Positions 24,090-36,778 are shown, counted from the first letter of the stretch. The stretch is 64,000 nt of DNA from Pinus tabuliformis (GCA_031772625.1 CM062816.1:632369269-632433268), one strand, 5' to 3'. Made by a program: numbers and translations. The notes: generated by a model from the letters alone, not told the origin.

Positions 24090-25300
24090 CCTCAATGCTT
24101 CAGTAGTTCTGGATGCTTCTGTATAAAATTCTCGCCCTCCCATGCTAAATCTTTAGCAGGTAAGTTCTTCCACTGAATGAGATACTCTAAAATTGATTGA
24201 TTTCATAGTTCTTGAGTTCTTGTTTCTGTGGCTGCTTCAAGTTCCATTATTATTTTTACTTCCTCATCAAGTTATGGAAATATTTTTAGAATTGAGATGT
24301 CATCAGCTATAACCTTCTTTAAGCATGAAACATAGAAAACTGGGTGCACTCAGGAAGTTGTAGGAAAATCCAATTTGTAAGCCATAGTAACATACTTTTG
24401 CAACACCTTGTACATACCACAATACTTTGATGATAGTTTATTATTCCTCTAAGATTGCTTGAGGGAAATTTGTTTGTATGGTTGTAGCCGTAGAAATACC
24501 CAGTCACCTACATCAAATGTTCTTTCGTTGGGATGTTGATCTACCCATTGCTTCATTCTATTTTGCGCCAAAGTGAGGTTATCGTTTAAGAATTGGAGAA
24601 CTTGTTGTTGATACCCAATGTGACCTTGCACTGCTTAAACCTTATAATTTTCTCTTAAATATGATGTGATGGATGGTGGATGATATCCATAAAGTGCCAT
24701 AAATGGGTCAGTTTTTTTGTAGTATGAAAGGAATTTTTATACCATCATTTAGCCAAAGGAAACCATTCGACCCATTATGTATGTTTATGAGATACAAAGA
24801 AACGAAGATATCCTTCTAGACATTTGTTCACTATCTCAGTTTTCCCATCAGATTTAGGATGACAAGATAATTTATGAGCTAACTAAGTACCCAAAAAAAA
24901 AAAAAATTGTCCAAAATGTTTCCATGTAACTTTCAAATTGTTTCTATAAATGCAGTAGAAATTGTATTACTTTAAAGGGATGAGATAATGCACACAAGTG
25001 TGCATAAGTGGTAAGTCTATAAAATACCACCATGATGACACTCTTTCCTTTGGACTTGGGTAAACCTATGATAAAATTAATCGAAACCTCCTCCCCACAT
25101 TGACCTCAAATGGATAAGTTTGTAATAGACTTGGGATATTAATTGTTTCAACTTTGTTCTGTTGACAAAACAAACATTTTTCCACAAGATTTTGAATATC
25201 ATATTTAAGGCCATCCAAAAAAAATCCTTCATAACACTTTGGTAAGTTTTTAAAAATCCTGAGTGCCCTCCTTTGGGAGAGATGTGCAATTCCATAAGAA
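24090..25300 (-). pseudogene. Gypsy-C integrase C-terminal part and chromodomain
   Basis: Near 25295-25150 the minus strand shows the zinc module start (PKGGHSGFLKTYQSV). Near 24540-24450 it shows the integrase GPY/F-type region (RTFDVGDWVFLRLQPYKQ), then near 24350 HPVFYVSCLKK. Near 24210-24130 a chromodomain-like end reads EYLIQWKNLPAKDLAWE. In living chromoviruses this domain steers integration to particular chromatin marks. The region is interrupted. Confidence 0.72.
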
Positions 25301-25409
25301 TATTTTGTTTGAGTTGGGAATTTTTACATAGTTATAAGAGATCTTTATACCATAACGAATCATTTTTCCAGCTAAATGTACCATATGTACTCCATTCTTA
25401 TTATAATTT

Positions 25410-26660
25410 TTAAGTGATTTCCCACACTTCCTCATCATTCTTCCATTCATAACCTGCTTCATTTACCAAGTATGGTTGGATAATAGAAATGGGGCAAATA
25501 AATGCTTCCACATCCTCATCCTTTCTTGAGAGTGCACCTATAACAACTTTTGGCTTCCCTTTTTTATAGATGATTTCAAAGTCATAACCCAACATATTTG
25601 TGACCCATTTTTCTTGCTCTTCTAAAGATATTCTTTGTTCTAAAAAGTATTTAATACTATCATGATCTGTTTTTATCTTGAAGTGTCTTCCCATTAGGCA
25701 AGATTGCCATTTCTTAAGTGCATATAGTATTTCCAACATTTCCTTCTCATAGATAGAATTGTGTAAATACTTTCCTTTGATAGGATGAATTTCAAATAAA
25801 TGAGTATTTATTCTTGCATTAAAACAACACCAATTCCATTTCTTAAGGCATCACATTCCACAATAAAGGTTTTTGTGAAGTCTGGCATAACTAAGACTAG
25901 TTTTTGGCACATTTCCTCTTTCAGATGTTTAAAGGCTTTTGTTTCTTTTGGAGTCCACAAAAATGAATCTTTATTCAATAACGTTGTTAGAGGTGCTTCT
26001 ATTCTCCCATAATTCATAACAAAATTGCTATAATACTCTGTCAACCAGAGAAATCATCACAGATGCTTTATGGATGTGGGAATTTTCCATTCCTTAATGG
26101 ATTTAATTTTGCTAGGGTCTAGGTTAACACCTTCATGAGGTACAATATGACCCAAATATTCCACCTCTTGTACTCCAAAGAAACATTAGGAAGTTTTTGC
26201 ATATAACTATTTCTCCTCCAACACTTTGAGCACTCTATCAACATGTTGAACATGATCCTTCCATGACTTGTTGTAGATTAATCTATCATCAAAAAATAAT
26301 AGCACACATTTTCTAAGGAAGGTTTTGAAAATAGAATTCATCGAACCTTGAAATGTACAAGGTGCATTGGTAAGGCCAAAAGGCATGACCAAAAATTCAT
26401 AATGACCCTCATGAGTTCTAAATATTGTTTTGATGATAATGTGAATGAAGGTACAACTTGGTGAAGTAAATTTCTCCGCACAGTTCATCCAATAATTCAT
26501 CCAGACACATGTGCCATGATTCATCCTTCTTGTGAACCATTACTACTGATGCAAAGGGAGAACTTTCACTTGTTTGAATTATACTAGCCTCTAGCATTTC
26601 TACAACCATATGTTCAATTTCACTCTTTTTGGCGTAAGGATATACGTAAGGCATGATGTT
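25410..26660 (-). pseudogene. Gypsy-C reverse transcriptase and RNase H region
   Basis: Readable blocks on the minus strand: YPYAKKSEIEHMVVEMLEA and [14 protein letters not shown] (fingers), [18 protein letters not shown] (palm), a LLFFDD catalytic block, then RNase H with FTKTFIVECDALRNGIGVVL near 25880 and the FKIKTDHDSIKYFLEQR block near 25670. The order and spacing are those of plant chromoviruses. Confidence 0.8.
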
Positions 26661-27309
26661 TTGAGGAAGACTTCATGGAATCAAATGAATAGCATGATCA
26701 TGATTCTGAATAGCTAGGAGGCATTTGGGAGGCATAAATACCTTGGAATGATTGTCCAAGACTTTTTTCAAGATCTGGAGAAATAGATGAGTTCGACATT
26801 GGAACCTCTAGCAAACATAATTGTGAAATTACACCATAATTTTCTCCTTTAGAAGCTTTGTCACAGTGTTAGCGCTGGTTATCTTTCTTAGCTTTCCTAC
26901 GATATCCATTAATTCAACTTCCTTTCCTTCTGAAAAAAATCAAGAAAAATTATTTAAAATTAAAAGTTATCATACCCAAAGATTGTAGCCATTGGACTCC
27001 TAGTACAACATCAACACCACCCATTGGAATGGAAATCATTGGACTATTCAACACATATTCTCTCATGGGTAACTTGATATTATGGCACTTTCGAGAGAAA
27101 TTTATGGTTATTCCACTTGCAACCATCACTTGGCACTCTAGTGCTGGATATAGGAAGCAATTTTATTCCTTCACTATCATACAATGAATAAAATTATGGG
27201 TATTAACCGAATAAATAAACAGTATTACCTTTTTATTTGTTATATGTCCTTCTATCTTGATAGTTTGAGGGGTGGTTATTCTATCCAATGCATTACAAGA
27301 TATGTTCAT

Positions 27310-28390
27310 ATTCATTTCTTATTTATCTAGGCTTTTCTCTTGGTGTGCATCCTCTTCTTTTGATGTTTCTTGTTCCTTTTTTTCATCCTCTTCACAATCT
27401 ATGTAAAATAATATCTTCTCAGCACACTTATGACCTTTAGTGTATTTGGTATGACAACTATAACAAAACCCTTTTGCTCTTTTTTCTTCCAATTGTTGTG
27501 GTTTCAACCTTGTAGGTTGGGGAAGTATAGGGGCAACAAAAGTTCCATATTTATAGTTGTGATTGGTATGCCTCCTTTTTTCCATAATTTTTCTTTCAAT
27601 TTTTCTTGCTAACCCAAAAGCATTCTCCAATGAATGAGGTCCCCTAACGTGACCCTCATGTTGGATGTTATCCTTTAAATTCTATATTAACACATCAATC
27701 CTATGCTCCTCTGTATTATATTTTACCCTCATATTCAATTTTTCGAAGTCCTCAATGTGTTCCACCATTGAACCCTTTTGTTTGAGATTTATCAATTGGC
27801 TAAAAAAGGTGTTGCTTTTTGTATCCTCAGAATGCACTATCCTTTATTCTGTAAAAATTTCCCAAGTGACAATTTTTTTATGATAGAAAAGGAATCGATA
27901 CCATACAAACTAATTGGGTTCCAAAGATAAATTTGGAATACGTACCTTTTCTTTTTCTTGCACTTTATGGAGATCAAACTATTTTCCATCTGTAGTATCC
28001 ATGTTATGGGATCCTTGCCATCAAACTTACTCATATCAATCTTTGGCACATTGTGGGTCTTCAATCCAATGTTAGAGTCTATGAAATCATCACTAAAATT
28101 TCTTTTTTTCTCATCACGAGTTTCTTCTACTACATTTTCTCCATTCGGAAGCATTTCTTGTAGAAACTTTGCCAAACCTCCTTTCAAACCTTCCATGTCT
28201 TTCTTCAAATCTTCAATGTTTTGTTCTAAACCACCCATCTTAGATTCCACATCATTATTTAAACCATACATATTATCTTCAACACCTTTATCGAAACCAT
28301 CCTTATTAAATTCCTTTCCTTTCTTTAAACCATCCGTCTCAGCTTCTGTTACCTTTTGTGAGAGTGAAATTTGTTGCACTTGCTCTCATA
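27310..28390 (-). pseudogene. Gypsy-C gag region with zinc knuckle
   Basis: Near 28380-28150 a coiled, Lys/Glu-rich N-terminal part contains repeated GL..D/EGL units. Near 28050 the text KIDMSKFDGKDPITWILQME is a gag start typical of plant Gypsy elements. Near 27485-27425 a knuckle reads CYSCHTKYTKGHKC (two Cys, His, Cys), the variant seen in chromoviruses. Confidence 0.75.
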
Positions 28391-29153
28391 ATTTTGATAT
28401 ATTATGTTTCATTTCTTCCTTTTCTTCATGAGTAATTGTAAATACTTTAGGTTGCTTACTAAGTGTTTTCATTTTCTTCCTTTAGGGCATCAATTAATGA
28501 TACTTATGCTTCACTATGTACTTTGAATTCCTTTAAACTAATTTTTCAAACAAAACTTATGCAAAATTTTAAGGAGACTACACACCTTTTTTGGCTTTGT
28601 AGTAGCTCGATATTGAATCTATTGTATCTTTGTAATTTGGGATCTCGAAGGTCTTAAAGTTAGTCTTGTGGTATCCCTCTAAGCACTCATTCCAACCCCA
28701 TAATTCTGATCAAGATTGGGTTCTTAAATAAAGATTTATTCCAAATCTCCCATGATGACCTAATTATAAACTCGTTCACTAGATGAAACTTGTATGATGT
28801 TCCGCGTATCACTATTTCAACCTTTGGATCTAAAACTGATATATAGAAAACTACAGTCCATCCTCTTTCTGTACCACTTTACAAAATTTAAATATGATTT
28901 TCAAAGATAAAGTTATGATGATTTACCCCATGTCACATGTTTTAGATATAGTTCAAGAGTCTGCAAAAACCCTAAATTCCTTTGATCATATCTCCAAAAA
29001 TATAGTGAGACGTGATATGATATTAATATGTGAGGTTCATAAAGATTTCAGCTCAAATGGGTTTTAATTTTAGCTTCTAACACATCGTACAAAGAACGTT
29101 ATAGCAAAAATTCAACAATGACCTATTTGAAGTAGCGAAACCCTAGAATCCAA

Positions 29154-29166
29154 AGCTCTCATACCA
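29154..29166 (-). other. Gypsy-C primer-binding site, probable
   Basis: On the minus strand this reads tggtatgagagct, one base from the initiator tRNA-Met complement, seven bases inside the right LTR. Confidence 0.6.
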
Positions 29167-29173
29167 ATTATTA

Positions 29174-29472
29174 TGATACCAGTTCACGAAATAGAAGAGA
29201 AGATAGATCAATGAATTCAAAACCAACCTCTTTGAGGGGGAAACCTCCTTTACATTACACAAATGGATAATTCTTTGATGATACAAATGAAAAGACCTTG
29301 TTTCTATATATAGTAGTGTAAGGCGTCACAGTATAGTGAAAGTCGACATAACAATAATAATGTAAAGGCACAACACTAACAATATGGGGACAATGTGGGA
29401 ACAACAATAACAATAATGGGCTACAATGACAATAATAATAACGGAATATACTAGTATTATAGGGACCTAACA
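29174..29472 (-). repeat. Gypsy-C 5' LTR (right copy)
   Basis: Runs from tgataccagttcacg to ggacctaaca and aligns with 23728-24062. It adjoins the primer-binding site. Confidence 0.72.
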
Positions 29473-29533
29473 AAATCATCACGGAGTAATAGAACTGGTG
29501 TACCTATAAAGAAAAAGATGGATATAGTAGTAA
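29473..29533. repeat. Minisatellite continuation beyond Gypsy-C
   Basis: aaatcatcacggagtaatag continues the interlude-plus-core pattern (aaaatcatca then gagtaacaac) that is cut at 23727. This indicates that Gypsy-C landed inside the array. Confidence 0.65.
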
Positions 29534-29543
29534 CAACATTTTA

Positions 29544-29548
29544 TTATA

Positions 29549-29592
<44 letters not shown>

Positions 29593-29672
29593 TATATATA
29601 TACATATACACACATATAAATACATATATACATATATATATCTGTGTGTGTATGTATCTATATATCTATATA

Positions 29673-29748
<76 letters not shown>
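29544..29748. repeat. (TA)n microsatellite, about 205 bp
   Basis: Long AT dinucleotide tract with a short GT-rich interruption near 29640-29652. The Tyr-Ile reading frames over it are artefacts. It adjoins the 3' end of Gypsy-D, where an LTR would be expected. Confidence 0.95.
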
Positions 29749-29749
<1 letters not shown>

Positions 29750-29834
29750 AAGGTGTAGAGGAGGAATTCCTTGCACTAATAACATCAAAACTAGAGTCAT
29801 CATAAATATATTTAATAAAGGAGTCTATTTAAGC

Positions 29835-30960
29835 TCGATGGTGATATAATCTGAGGCGGTGTCCATTCACAATCAAAGGAGTGTGTGCCTCATTGATTGT
29901 TATAATTATCGTTGTTCGATTATTGAATATCATGTCTAGTTCAGATGGTCTCATCCATCTAGAGTAGAGTTTTCCCTTAAAATCCTTAAACTGAGAATCA
30001 CAGATTAATGCCCAATATCCTCTTTAAAACACCATTTTCTTAATCAAGTTATCATGCCACTTAGTTTGCCACTGTTGGATTGTACCAATATTCTCGACAG
30101 CTACAAATTGGATTTCATCAGACTCATTCAGTTGTTCCAGTTGGTGTTTCTGGGCTTCCAGGAGTTCTAAATGTAATTTAAGGGTTTTCCTAAGTGTCTT
30201 AATGCCATATTCCACTAGAAACAATGGTGATTTTACATAGAAAATATCATATGGTGAAATCCCTATTCTATTTCGCCATGTTGTTCTATATGCCCATAGT
30301 GCCTTAAGAAGTTTTTCAGCCCAATTCTCGTGATGTTTTTCTACAGTTTTTGTAAGAATATTCTCTAGTACATTATTTGTGCTCTCAACATGACCATTCG
30401 CCTCAGGATGATATGGATATGTTACCCTATTCTTCATTCCATACCTTTTCATGAGTCCTTCTATCATATGTGTTGTAAATTGTACCCCTCCATCTAAAAA
30501 TATCTCTCTAGGAGCTTTGTACCATGCAAGAATTTCTTCAAATAAAAAATCTGAGACAACACATTTCGTTACTTTTGCAACAGCCTTTGTCTCTAACCAC
30601 TTTGTTACGTAATCTATGAAAACTAAAATGTAAACTTTCTTATGTCAAGGCTGATTAAATGGCCCAACAAAATCAATACTGCACTTTTCAAAGGGCTCAA
30701 GAGCTATTTGGGGTTGTAACAACATTTCATCTTCCTGACTAGGCTGCTCCATCCACTCACAACTATCACACCCTCTAACATATTTTCTTGCATCATGAAA
30801 CATAAAATATGAATAATATCCCATTTGTAACACCTTATGACCCATCTTCTTATCTAGAAAATATTCACCACAAGGGCCATCATGAGTAGTTTTCAAGGCA
30901 TCATAATTGTCATCTCCATTTATGCAACACCATATTTTATGATCAGATCTCATGTAAAAT
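29835..30960 (-). pseudogene. Gypsy-D integrase region
   Basis: The H2C2 zinc module is near 30900-30770 (DGPCGEYFLDKKMGH with CDSCEWM). The core follows with PFEKCSIDFVGPFNQP near 30680 and YPYHPEANGHVESTNNVLE near 30420, which has the catalytic Glu. The C-terminal part near 30330-29840 includes LKALWAYRTTWRN, TKWHDNLIKK and [10 protein letters not shown]. The end agrees in style with Gypsy-G 62440-62860. Confidence 0.8.
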
Positions 30961-30999
30961 AGATATTCCTCTATCCATGAATAATGAGCACTATGATGG

Positions 31000-32330
31000 A
31001 TAATCCTTCATTGTTCCCTATAAAAAAAATTGTTAGGTACCCTTCCCATCACAAGAAATTTAACAGTATCAGCATACCATAGAGTGTGAGTAAAAATTGC
31101 AAAAAGATGCTCATCTCAAAAATTATCCTCTGCACGTGTACCTTCATCACTAGTATCCATCCTAGACAGGAAATTTGTGACTAAATTATCTTTATATGGC
31201 TTGTCTACAATGGTAATATGAAACTCTTGAATTAACAGTAACTATCTTGTAACGCGGCTAGGGGTTATTAGGTTTTTCATCAGAACCCTGATAGCTTTAT
31301 GATTATTGGGCAAAAAATTAGGATACCATCTGATATAATTCTTTTTGGCTTAAGGGGACTTGACCCAAGTTTAGAGTTATTCAGGCCAACCAAAAAAACC
31401 CTAATTATTGGTCCTTTCGGCAAAAACCTGCATAGCGCAAGCTGCAGTATCACATGAAGCAGTATTTGGGGATGCCAAAACTAGTTTTCTACATCCATAG
31501 GCTTGTGTGATGGTATTCCTAAGGATAGATAGCTTATATCTACCTTCACGGAGATCTATTCCTTCCGACTTTCAACTACTACAACTCTATCGAAATCAGC
31601 TTCAGAACTTCACAAAGGTAGTTAATTACTCTTATCATGCACAAACATTATAGATCCCACAATTTCACACAGTAAATACACTTTAATTCATATAAAACAG
31701 ATCATTGAGCAAAGATGCATAAACTTAAACAAAAATAAAGAACCAAACACAGATGCAATAGATTCGATCAAAAACAATTTTTATTAGTTTCAATATTCGA
31801 TTACAAAGTCCTTTCACCCTGCACACACAACTACATGGGTCCATGCACTCAACTGCAAGAGCCTTCCACTTTCACCCGAGTAAAAAAAAAAAACCTTACT
31901 ACCTTAGCACTTTTCCCTTACAATGATTCATCACTAAAGATATCTTTCTAGACTCGCTATAAATCAAATATTTATAGTTTGTTCATTACAATACCATGGC
32001 CCGCGGACCATGGGTGAATCTCAAAACCATCCTATCACCTATCCATACAAGGGACTAATGCCCCTTTGACTCTTACATAGCTTCTCGCTACACTTCCACA
32101 TTTCATGGAGACTTTACATTCTTCAACAAAAATTATTACAAAAATTGATTTAACTCGAAAAAATTTACCCTAGGGTCCCTATCCCAACAATGTTGAAATT
32201 TATTAACAGCATAAATGATAGCCAAGAACTCCTTTTCAGTTACCATATAATTTAATTTAGTGGGGGTCAAAATCTTGTTGACATAGTAAATGGCATACAA
32301 TTTTATGTCCTATTTTATCCCCAAAACCAC
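31000..32330 (-). pseudogene. Gypsy-D RNase H region, split by a solo LTR
   Basis: To the right of the inserted LTR the minus strand reads VTEKEFLAIIYAVNKFQH. To its left it resumes with YIRWYPNFLPNNHKAI and then LLLIQEFHITIVDKP and LSRMDT. This is the normal order for the C-terminal part of Gypsy RNase H, so the inserted segment is foreign to it. Confidence 0.75.
31346..32189 (-). mobile_element. Solo LTR (about 844 bp) inside Gypsy-D
   Basis: On the minus strand it starts TGTTGGGATAGGG and ends CCCCTTAAGCCA. It has a TATA-like actataaatattt near 31966-31980, and AATAAA-type signals near 31780. It interrupts the Gypsy-D RNase H reading at one point. Flanking five-mers (attct/atgtt) match only partly, so the target duplication is decayed or the edge is off by a few bases. 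No internal region is present. It shares a diverged segment with 20293-20470. Confidence 0.6.
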
Positions 32331-32599
32331 CCTTACAGCTATTTGAGAAGAATCGTAGAGATTTGAAAGCAGAGCTTCCAATTAGGAACACTCAATATCG
32401 TTGCTTTGCAGACTAGTTTTTTGATTTGTATAAAGGCTTCTTCACATTAACTTGTCCACACAAATTCTGAATCTTTAGGCAATAATTGAAAATGTAGGAA
32501 TTCTATTTCAAAAAAATTCTATCAAATGCCTATAATAGTTAGCATAACAAATAAAGCTACATACCTAAGTCATTGTCTTAGGCATAGGAAATTTTAAAA

Positions 32600-33520
32600 T
32601 TAACTCTACCTTTGCAGGGTGAACCCGAATCCTGTAGTTGAAAGCAAGTGTCCCAACACTATCCCTTCTGTCATCATCATATGACATTTCACTGTGCTAA
32701 GAAAAACATGTTTTTTTTTGCATCTTTCAAGTACCTTTTCTAAGTTTCTCAAAGCTTCTATAAAGCAACACCGATATGGGGTAAATTTGTCCATATATAT
32801 CTCAACATTGTCATTAACTAGATGAGAGAAAATTCCTAATATTTCGCTTTGAAAGGTAGCAGGTGTGTTACACAAGCCAAATGGAAGGACTCGGTAGGGA
32901 AATGTTCCCCAATGGCACGTGAAGGTAGTGTTGTCTTGATCCTCAGGAGTTATTTGTATCTCGTTGTATGCGCTAAATCCATGCAGAAAGGAGAAAATCT
33001 TCTTCCGATCTAATGTATTGAGATCTCGGTCAACAAAAGGTAAGGGAAAATGGTCTTTCTGAGTTGCTTTGTTTAGTTCCCTGTAATCAACATAGATCTT
33101 CCACATGCCTTTTTATTAGGAACAATGACCAGCAGGGAAACCCATTGACTATCTGATATCGATAAGTAAAACCCGCAACTAATAGCTTTTTCAATTCATC
33201 ATTGAAAATGTTTTTCAAGGCATGATTCATTTTCCTTTGTGGCTTCCTAATAGGTTGACATTCCTCTTTAATATATATATGATGAGTACATAGATCAATA
33301 GGGAGGCCTTTCATACCTGTGTACTCCCAAGAAAAATCTTCTTTATGCTCTAGAAGGAATTTCATCAGCTGCTCGGATTGGGAGTGTGAAAGGTCAGGGA
33401 TAATATTCAATGTTTTCCCTGGTTCAATTTCTATAGGAACACTATTATGAGCTACAATTTCAGGAATTTTTTCTACTCTTTTTATGGTTCTATATCTTCC
33501 TGAACATTGCAACTCATGAC
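32600..33520 (-). pseudogene. Gypsy-D reverse transcriptase region
   Basis: Minus-strand blocks: DLCTHHIYIKEECQPIRKPQ near 33280, then IYVDYRELNKATQKDHFPLPF near 33090, FLHGFSAYNEIQITPEDQD near 32990, PYRVLPFGLCNTPATFQ near 32890, then EIYMDKFTPY, which stands where the catalytic YXDD block falls, and LSTVKCHMMMTEGIVLGH. Each has a close partner in Gypsy-G at 57890-58560, which is how I align the two. Confidence 0.82.
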
Positions 33521-33699
33521 AATTTCTAAAATCTGACGGGTTGAATCAAAAATTAAGTCGGGATTTTTGAGAAAGGTGCTAATGTCATCATCCTCATTTC
33601 ATGTTTAAAACAAAGAGCCTCATTATTGGTAAAGATGGGTCCAATTTATTCATTCTCATATTCAAGCTCTTTGGTAGGTAGATATTTTTGAATCAAGGT

Positions 33700-34220
33700 A
33701 AGTCTAGGTTTATTTTATGAACTTGGTTCTATAGGGGGGTAAAGGCTAAGGTTCGTTGTAACTTCCCCATTGGATACTACCATGTTCCTAGACTGACACC
33801 TAATATAAGCATCCGCAGTTGTGAGTCATGGTGTTCCTAAGATCAAAGGATGCCCACCAACTAGGGAATGGGTATGTAAAACTAAAAGGTCAACGAGGTA
33901 TTGCTATGAATCTACTGAAATAGTGATGTCTTCCAGCTTCCCTACTAGTCTAATAATAGATTGATCTGCTAATTCTAGGATGGTGGTAGTTTGTTTAAGA
34001 TTCCGCATACCCAAGGTAATCATGGTTTCAGAGGTTATAACACTAATTTTTGCCCCAAAATATACTAGTACATTTCAGATATCCACCCCATTAATCTTCA
34101 CTATCAGAATTGGATTCCAGGCATCCCCATGTTTGATAGGTATTGACTTCCCTAGCATGATATCTGATAATTTACCCATGACATGAGTAATAAGTTGGTC
34201 CTTTGGTTTTCATCCAGGTC
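33700..34220 (-). pseudogene. Gypsy-D protease region, weak
   Basis: The plus-strand text near 34050-34100 reads, in reverse, as an aspartic-protease-like stretch (ILIVKINGVDI and LVYFGAKISVITSE), where GA.I.V is the family's flap-adjacent core. The catalytic Asp is not convincing here. Position between gag and reverse transcriptase supports the call. Confidence 0.5.
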
Positions 34221-34839
34221 TCTTAGAAAAATATTCATTAATTTTCTTAGAATAGATCGGTACATCCTTCACGGCCTATGGTAAAATAATTTTAATGAAT
34301 ACCTTCTATAATTCTCCCAAAAGTCAAATTCAGGATGAGGACTTTATTTTCTCCGAGATAATATTTCAATATAGGGTGGATGAATTTGACACCCTGTAGT
34401 AATGATAGTTTCTGAAGGGGTATGTTTCTTTATAGGAATTTGTGCTAGCTCATCCCCTATAATTATTTCTTCTAGTTCTAAGACTCCATCATTGGCATGT
34501 TCACCAGTTGCATGGGAAGTCTGACTATTGACCCCTTGACGAGATCAAAGATTTAGTTCGTTACATTCCATGGTGGAAATACTATACGTAGGGAGGTTGA
34601 GTGTCTCAACCTGTTGAGGCCCTCTGTTATTTGGATTTTGATTAGGTTGGGTAGGCAGTTGTGTACGAAGAGGAGGATTACTAGTGGGCACACTAGCAGG
34701 CAACTGTAGTTGTTATTGCATCATAGGTTTGGAGAATTACCCTAAAGGAAGAGGAGGAGGAGGTCCACGCCAATTCAGGGACCATGAAGAATTTGGACCA
34801 GATGGAGGATACCAAGGTTTCCAAGCAATTGGTTATTGG

Positions 34840-36015
34840 TAAGACTATGTCCAAGAAGGTGAAAAAGGTATAGACTGTTGACCAAAATTCGTATTTTTAA
34901 AATAATGAGTCGATTCTTGAGGCATACATTGATTCATGTTTGACGACCGTGGCCACCATGGTTTCCTTGATCCCATGGAATAAAATTTATCTACTTGTTC
35001 ATTCCTCCGTTGAAATACTGCCTTCACTCTAAGAAGAGATGAACAAGTACTAGTGGAATGACTTTGTTCGTAGATTGCACAAGTTTCCACATAATTCAAT
35101 GGACATTCCTTCAATGGATGCGTGTTCCTGCATTAGGTGCATAAAATAGACATGGCCTTCTCTACTTCTATATGCTTCTTCTTTGCCTACAACATTTTTA
35201 GTTGCAATGATAATGTACTAAGGATATCAGTTCTCACATTGTCTAGTAGATTCCCACTTTTAGCCTTTGAAAATCCACTATTAGATGTTTTTGAGAGTTA
35301 GGATTCCATGCCTTTGTCTCACAACCCCTCGTGAACACTTGATGCATAATTCTTAGATGGTACCAAATTCCTCCTTTGATATATCTCCTTTCCCTACTAC
35401 ATTCAGTAGCTCCAGAGATTCATCACTCAGTGGTTTGAGAAAGATAGTATTCAAAATATTATTGTCCAAGTCACTGTGGCCTAATCTCTACAAACTATAT
35501 TGAAAGTGTTCAATAAAATCATCCATATTCTCATCCTCTTTCTCCATAATCTTGAAAATTTCTTCCTTTACATCCCAAGATTTGTAGTGGTCCTAATATT
35601 TCTCGAGGAAAATTTTCTTGATATAGTCCCATGTAACAATCAATTTTCCTCCAAAAAAAATAAACCATTTCAAAGATGTGCCCTTAAAGGTAGTGGGGAA
35701 TTTATTAGTTTCTGAGCATCAGAAATGTAATCATATCCCTCACAAACAATGTCGAATTCAAAAAGGAATGTGTCTAGATGCTCGGAAGTAAGACTGTGGA
35801 AATTAGGAAGTGCTTTTAAAGGAATATGCTTCATATGTGTATCACCTATAATATCCCCAATTGGAAATTCAGGTGAAGAACTTGCAAGAGCTACGAATAT
35901 TTTCCAATACTCAATCATAATTTCAACATGTTCTAGCTCTGGTTGTTCTATAATAGGTGGTGGAAATTTTTTAACAACACTCCCTTGATCAAATGGTGGC
36001 AAGAATTTCATCAAA
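34840..36015 (-). pseudogene. Gypsy-D gag region
   Basis: Near 35850-35750 the minus strand reads PLKALPNFHSLTSEHLDTFLFEFDIVCEGYDY, close to Gypsy-G gag (SPSTLPHFHGMTTEDLDTFLFEF). Near 35110-35020 a Cys/His-rich segment (CPLNYVETCAIYEQSHSTSTC) takes the place of a knuckle. The part between them is too decayed to mark. Confidence 0.7.
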
Positions 36016-36332
36016 GCTTCTTCCTATGAACTCGAAATATGTAGCTCCTCAGATCATCTTCTTTCTACGTCTTACCTGAATTGCACTTTTGCTATTGGAG
36101 GAGGCTTTGGTTGTGAAATTGATTATCCTCAAGATCTCGTATGATACCTTACCCTATCGACAACTTGTGATTATCCTCTAGACTCAACCCTTGAGAATAT
36201 CGCTTGGATATAAGATCAACTGACAAAATCAATCCCTTTTCTTTTCGGGGGTCTCCCTCTAGCCCTTTTATTGGTGTCTTTCTTCATACAATCAGGGAAT
36301 AAAAAGGAAACGTTCAAAAAAATTAAAATGTC

Positions 36333-36600
36333 AAGACCTGGAGTAGGATAAAAACTTACCTCCCTACGAAGAGAGAGTGGACCATAAAGAAAACAAAAAA
36401 AATAAAAATAATCAAATCACAAAAATCAAGCACAGCACCGGAAACAGGGTGAACATAAAACTTCCCTTCCCACAAAGAGAGAGCAACACTTATGAAATCA
36501 AAAGAACAAATATAGATATCCAGACCTAGGGAAAAGTGATAAAAACTACGCTCCCCAAGACGAGACAATAATCCTACAAAAAGAAAGTAATGCAAGAAAC
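36333..36600 (-). repeat. Leader repeats of Gypsy-D, right part cut by Copia-E
   Basis: Degenerate units of about 90-105 bp start near 36335 (gacctggag), 36435 and 36523 (gacctaggg). Each has an aaaactt-ccctccc-gagagag middle. The next unit (gacttggagc) lies at 42451, beyond Copia-E. So the array was continuous before that insertion. Confidence 0.6.
36596..36600. repeat. Target-site duplication of Copia-E, left copy
   Basis: gaaac, repeated at 42419-42423 directly after the right LTR. Confidence 0.88.
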
Positions 36601-36778
36601 TATTGACACCTAATCATCACGATTGGGTGATTAAGTGTAACTGATGTAAATAAATAATAAGAAATATGAATAGTCACCGGGAGATGAAGTGAACAGTCTC
36701 TCCCTCATGTATATAATAAATACCAACCTGAGTTAATATGAATGAATTATTTTTGAGGAGTTACTACCTTGTCTGACA
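36601..36778 (+). repeat. Copia-E 5' LTR
   Basis: 178 bp ending ggagttactacc-tgtctgaca and followed at once by the primer site. A TATA-like atgtatataataaa lies near 36706. Its partner is 42241-42418. Confidence 0.9.

Larger units (their letters stand above)
23728..29472 (-). mobile_element. Gypsy-C: chromodomain-type Ty3/Gypsy element, decayed
   Basis: Short LTRs of about 300-335 bp flank a minus-strand order of gag, CCHC-like knuckle, protease region, reverse transcriptase, RNase H, integrase and chromodomain. A primer site next to the right LTR and a purine tract next to the left LTR agree with this direction. The chromodomain places it among chromoviruses, perhaps near Reina/Tekay; that finer call is inference. 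The coding part has more than ten interruptions. LTR divergence (clearly over 10 percent by eye, with small gaps) makes it an old insertion. It sits inside a minisatellite. Confidence 0.82.

Noticed and set aside
29544-29849. Tyr-Ile-rich frames of 67-68 residues
   Set aside because: Artefacts of the TA microsatellite.
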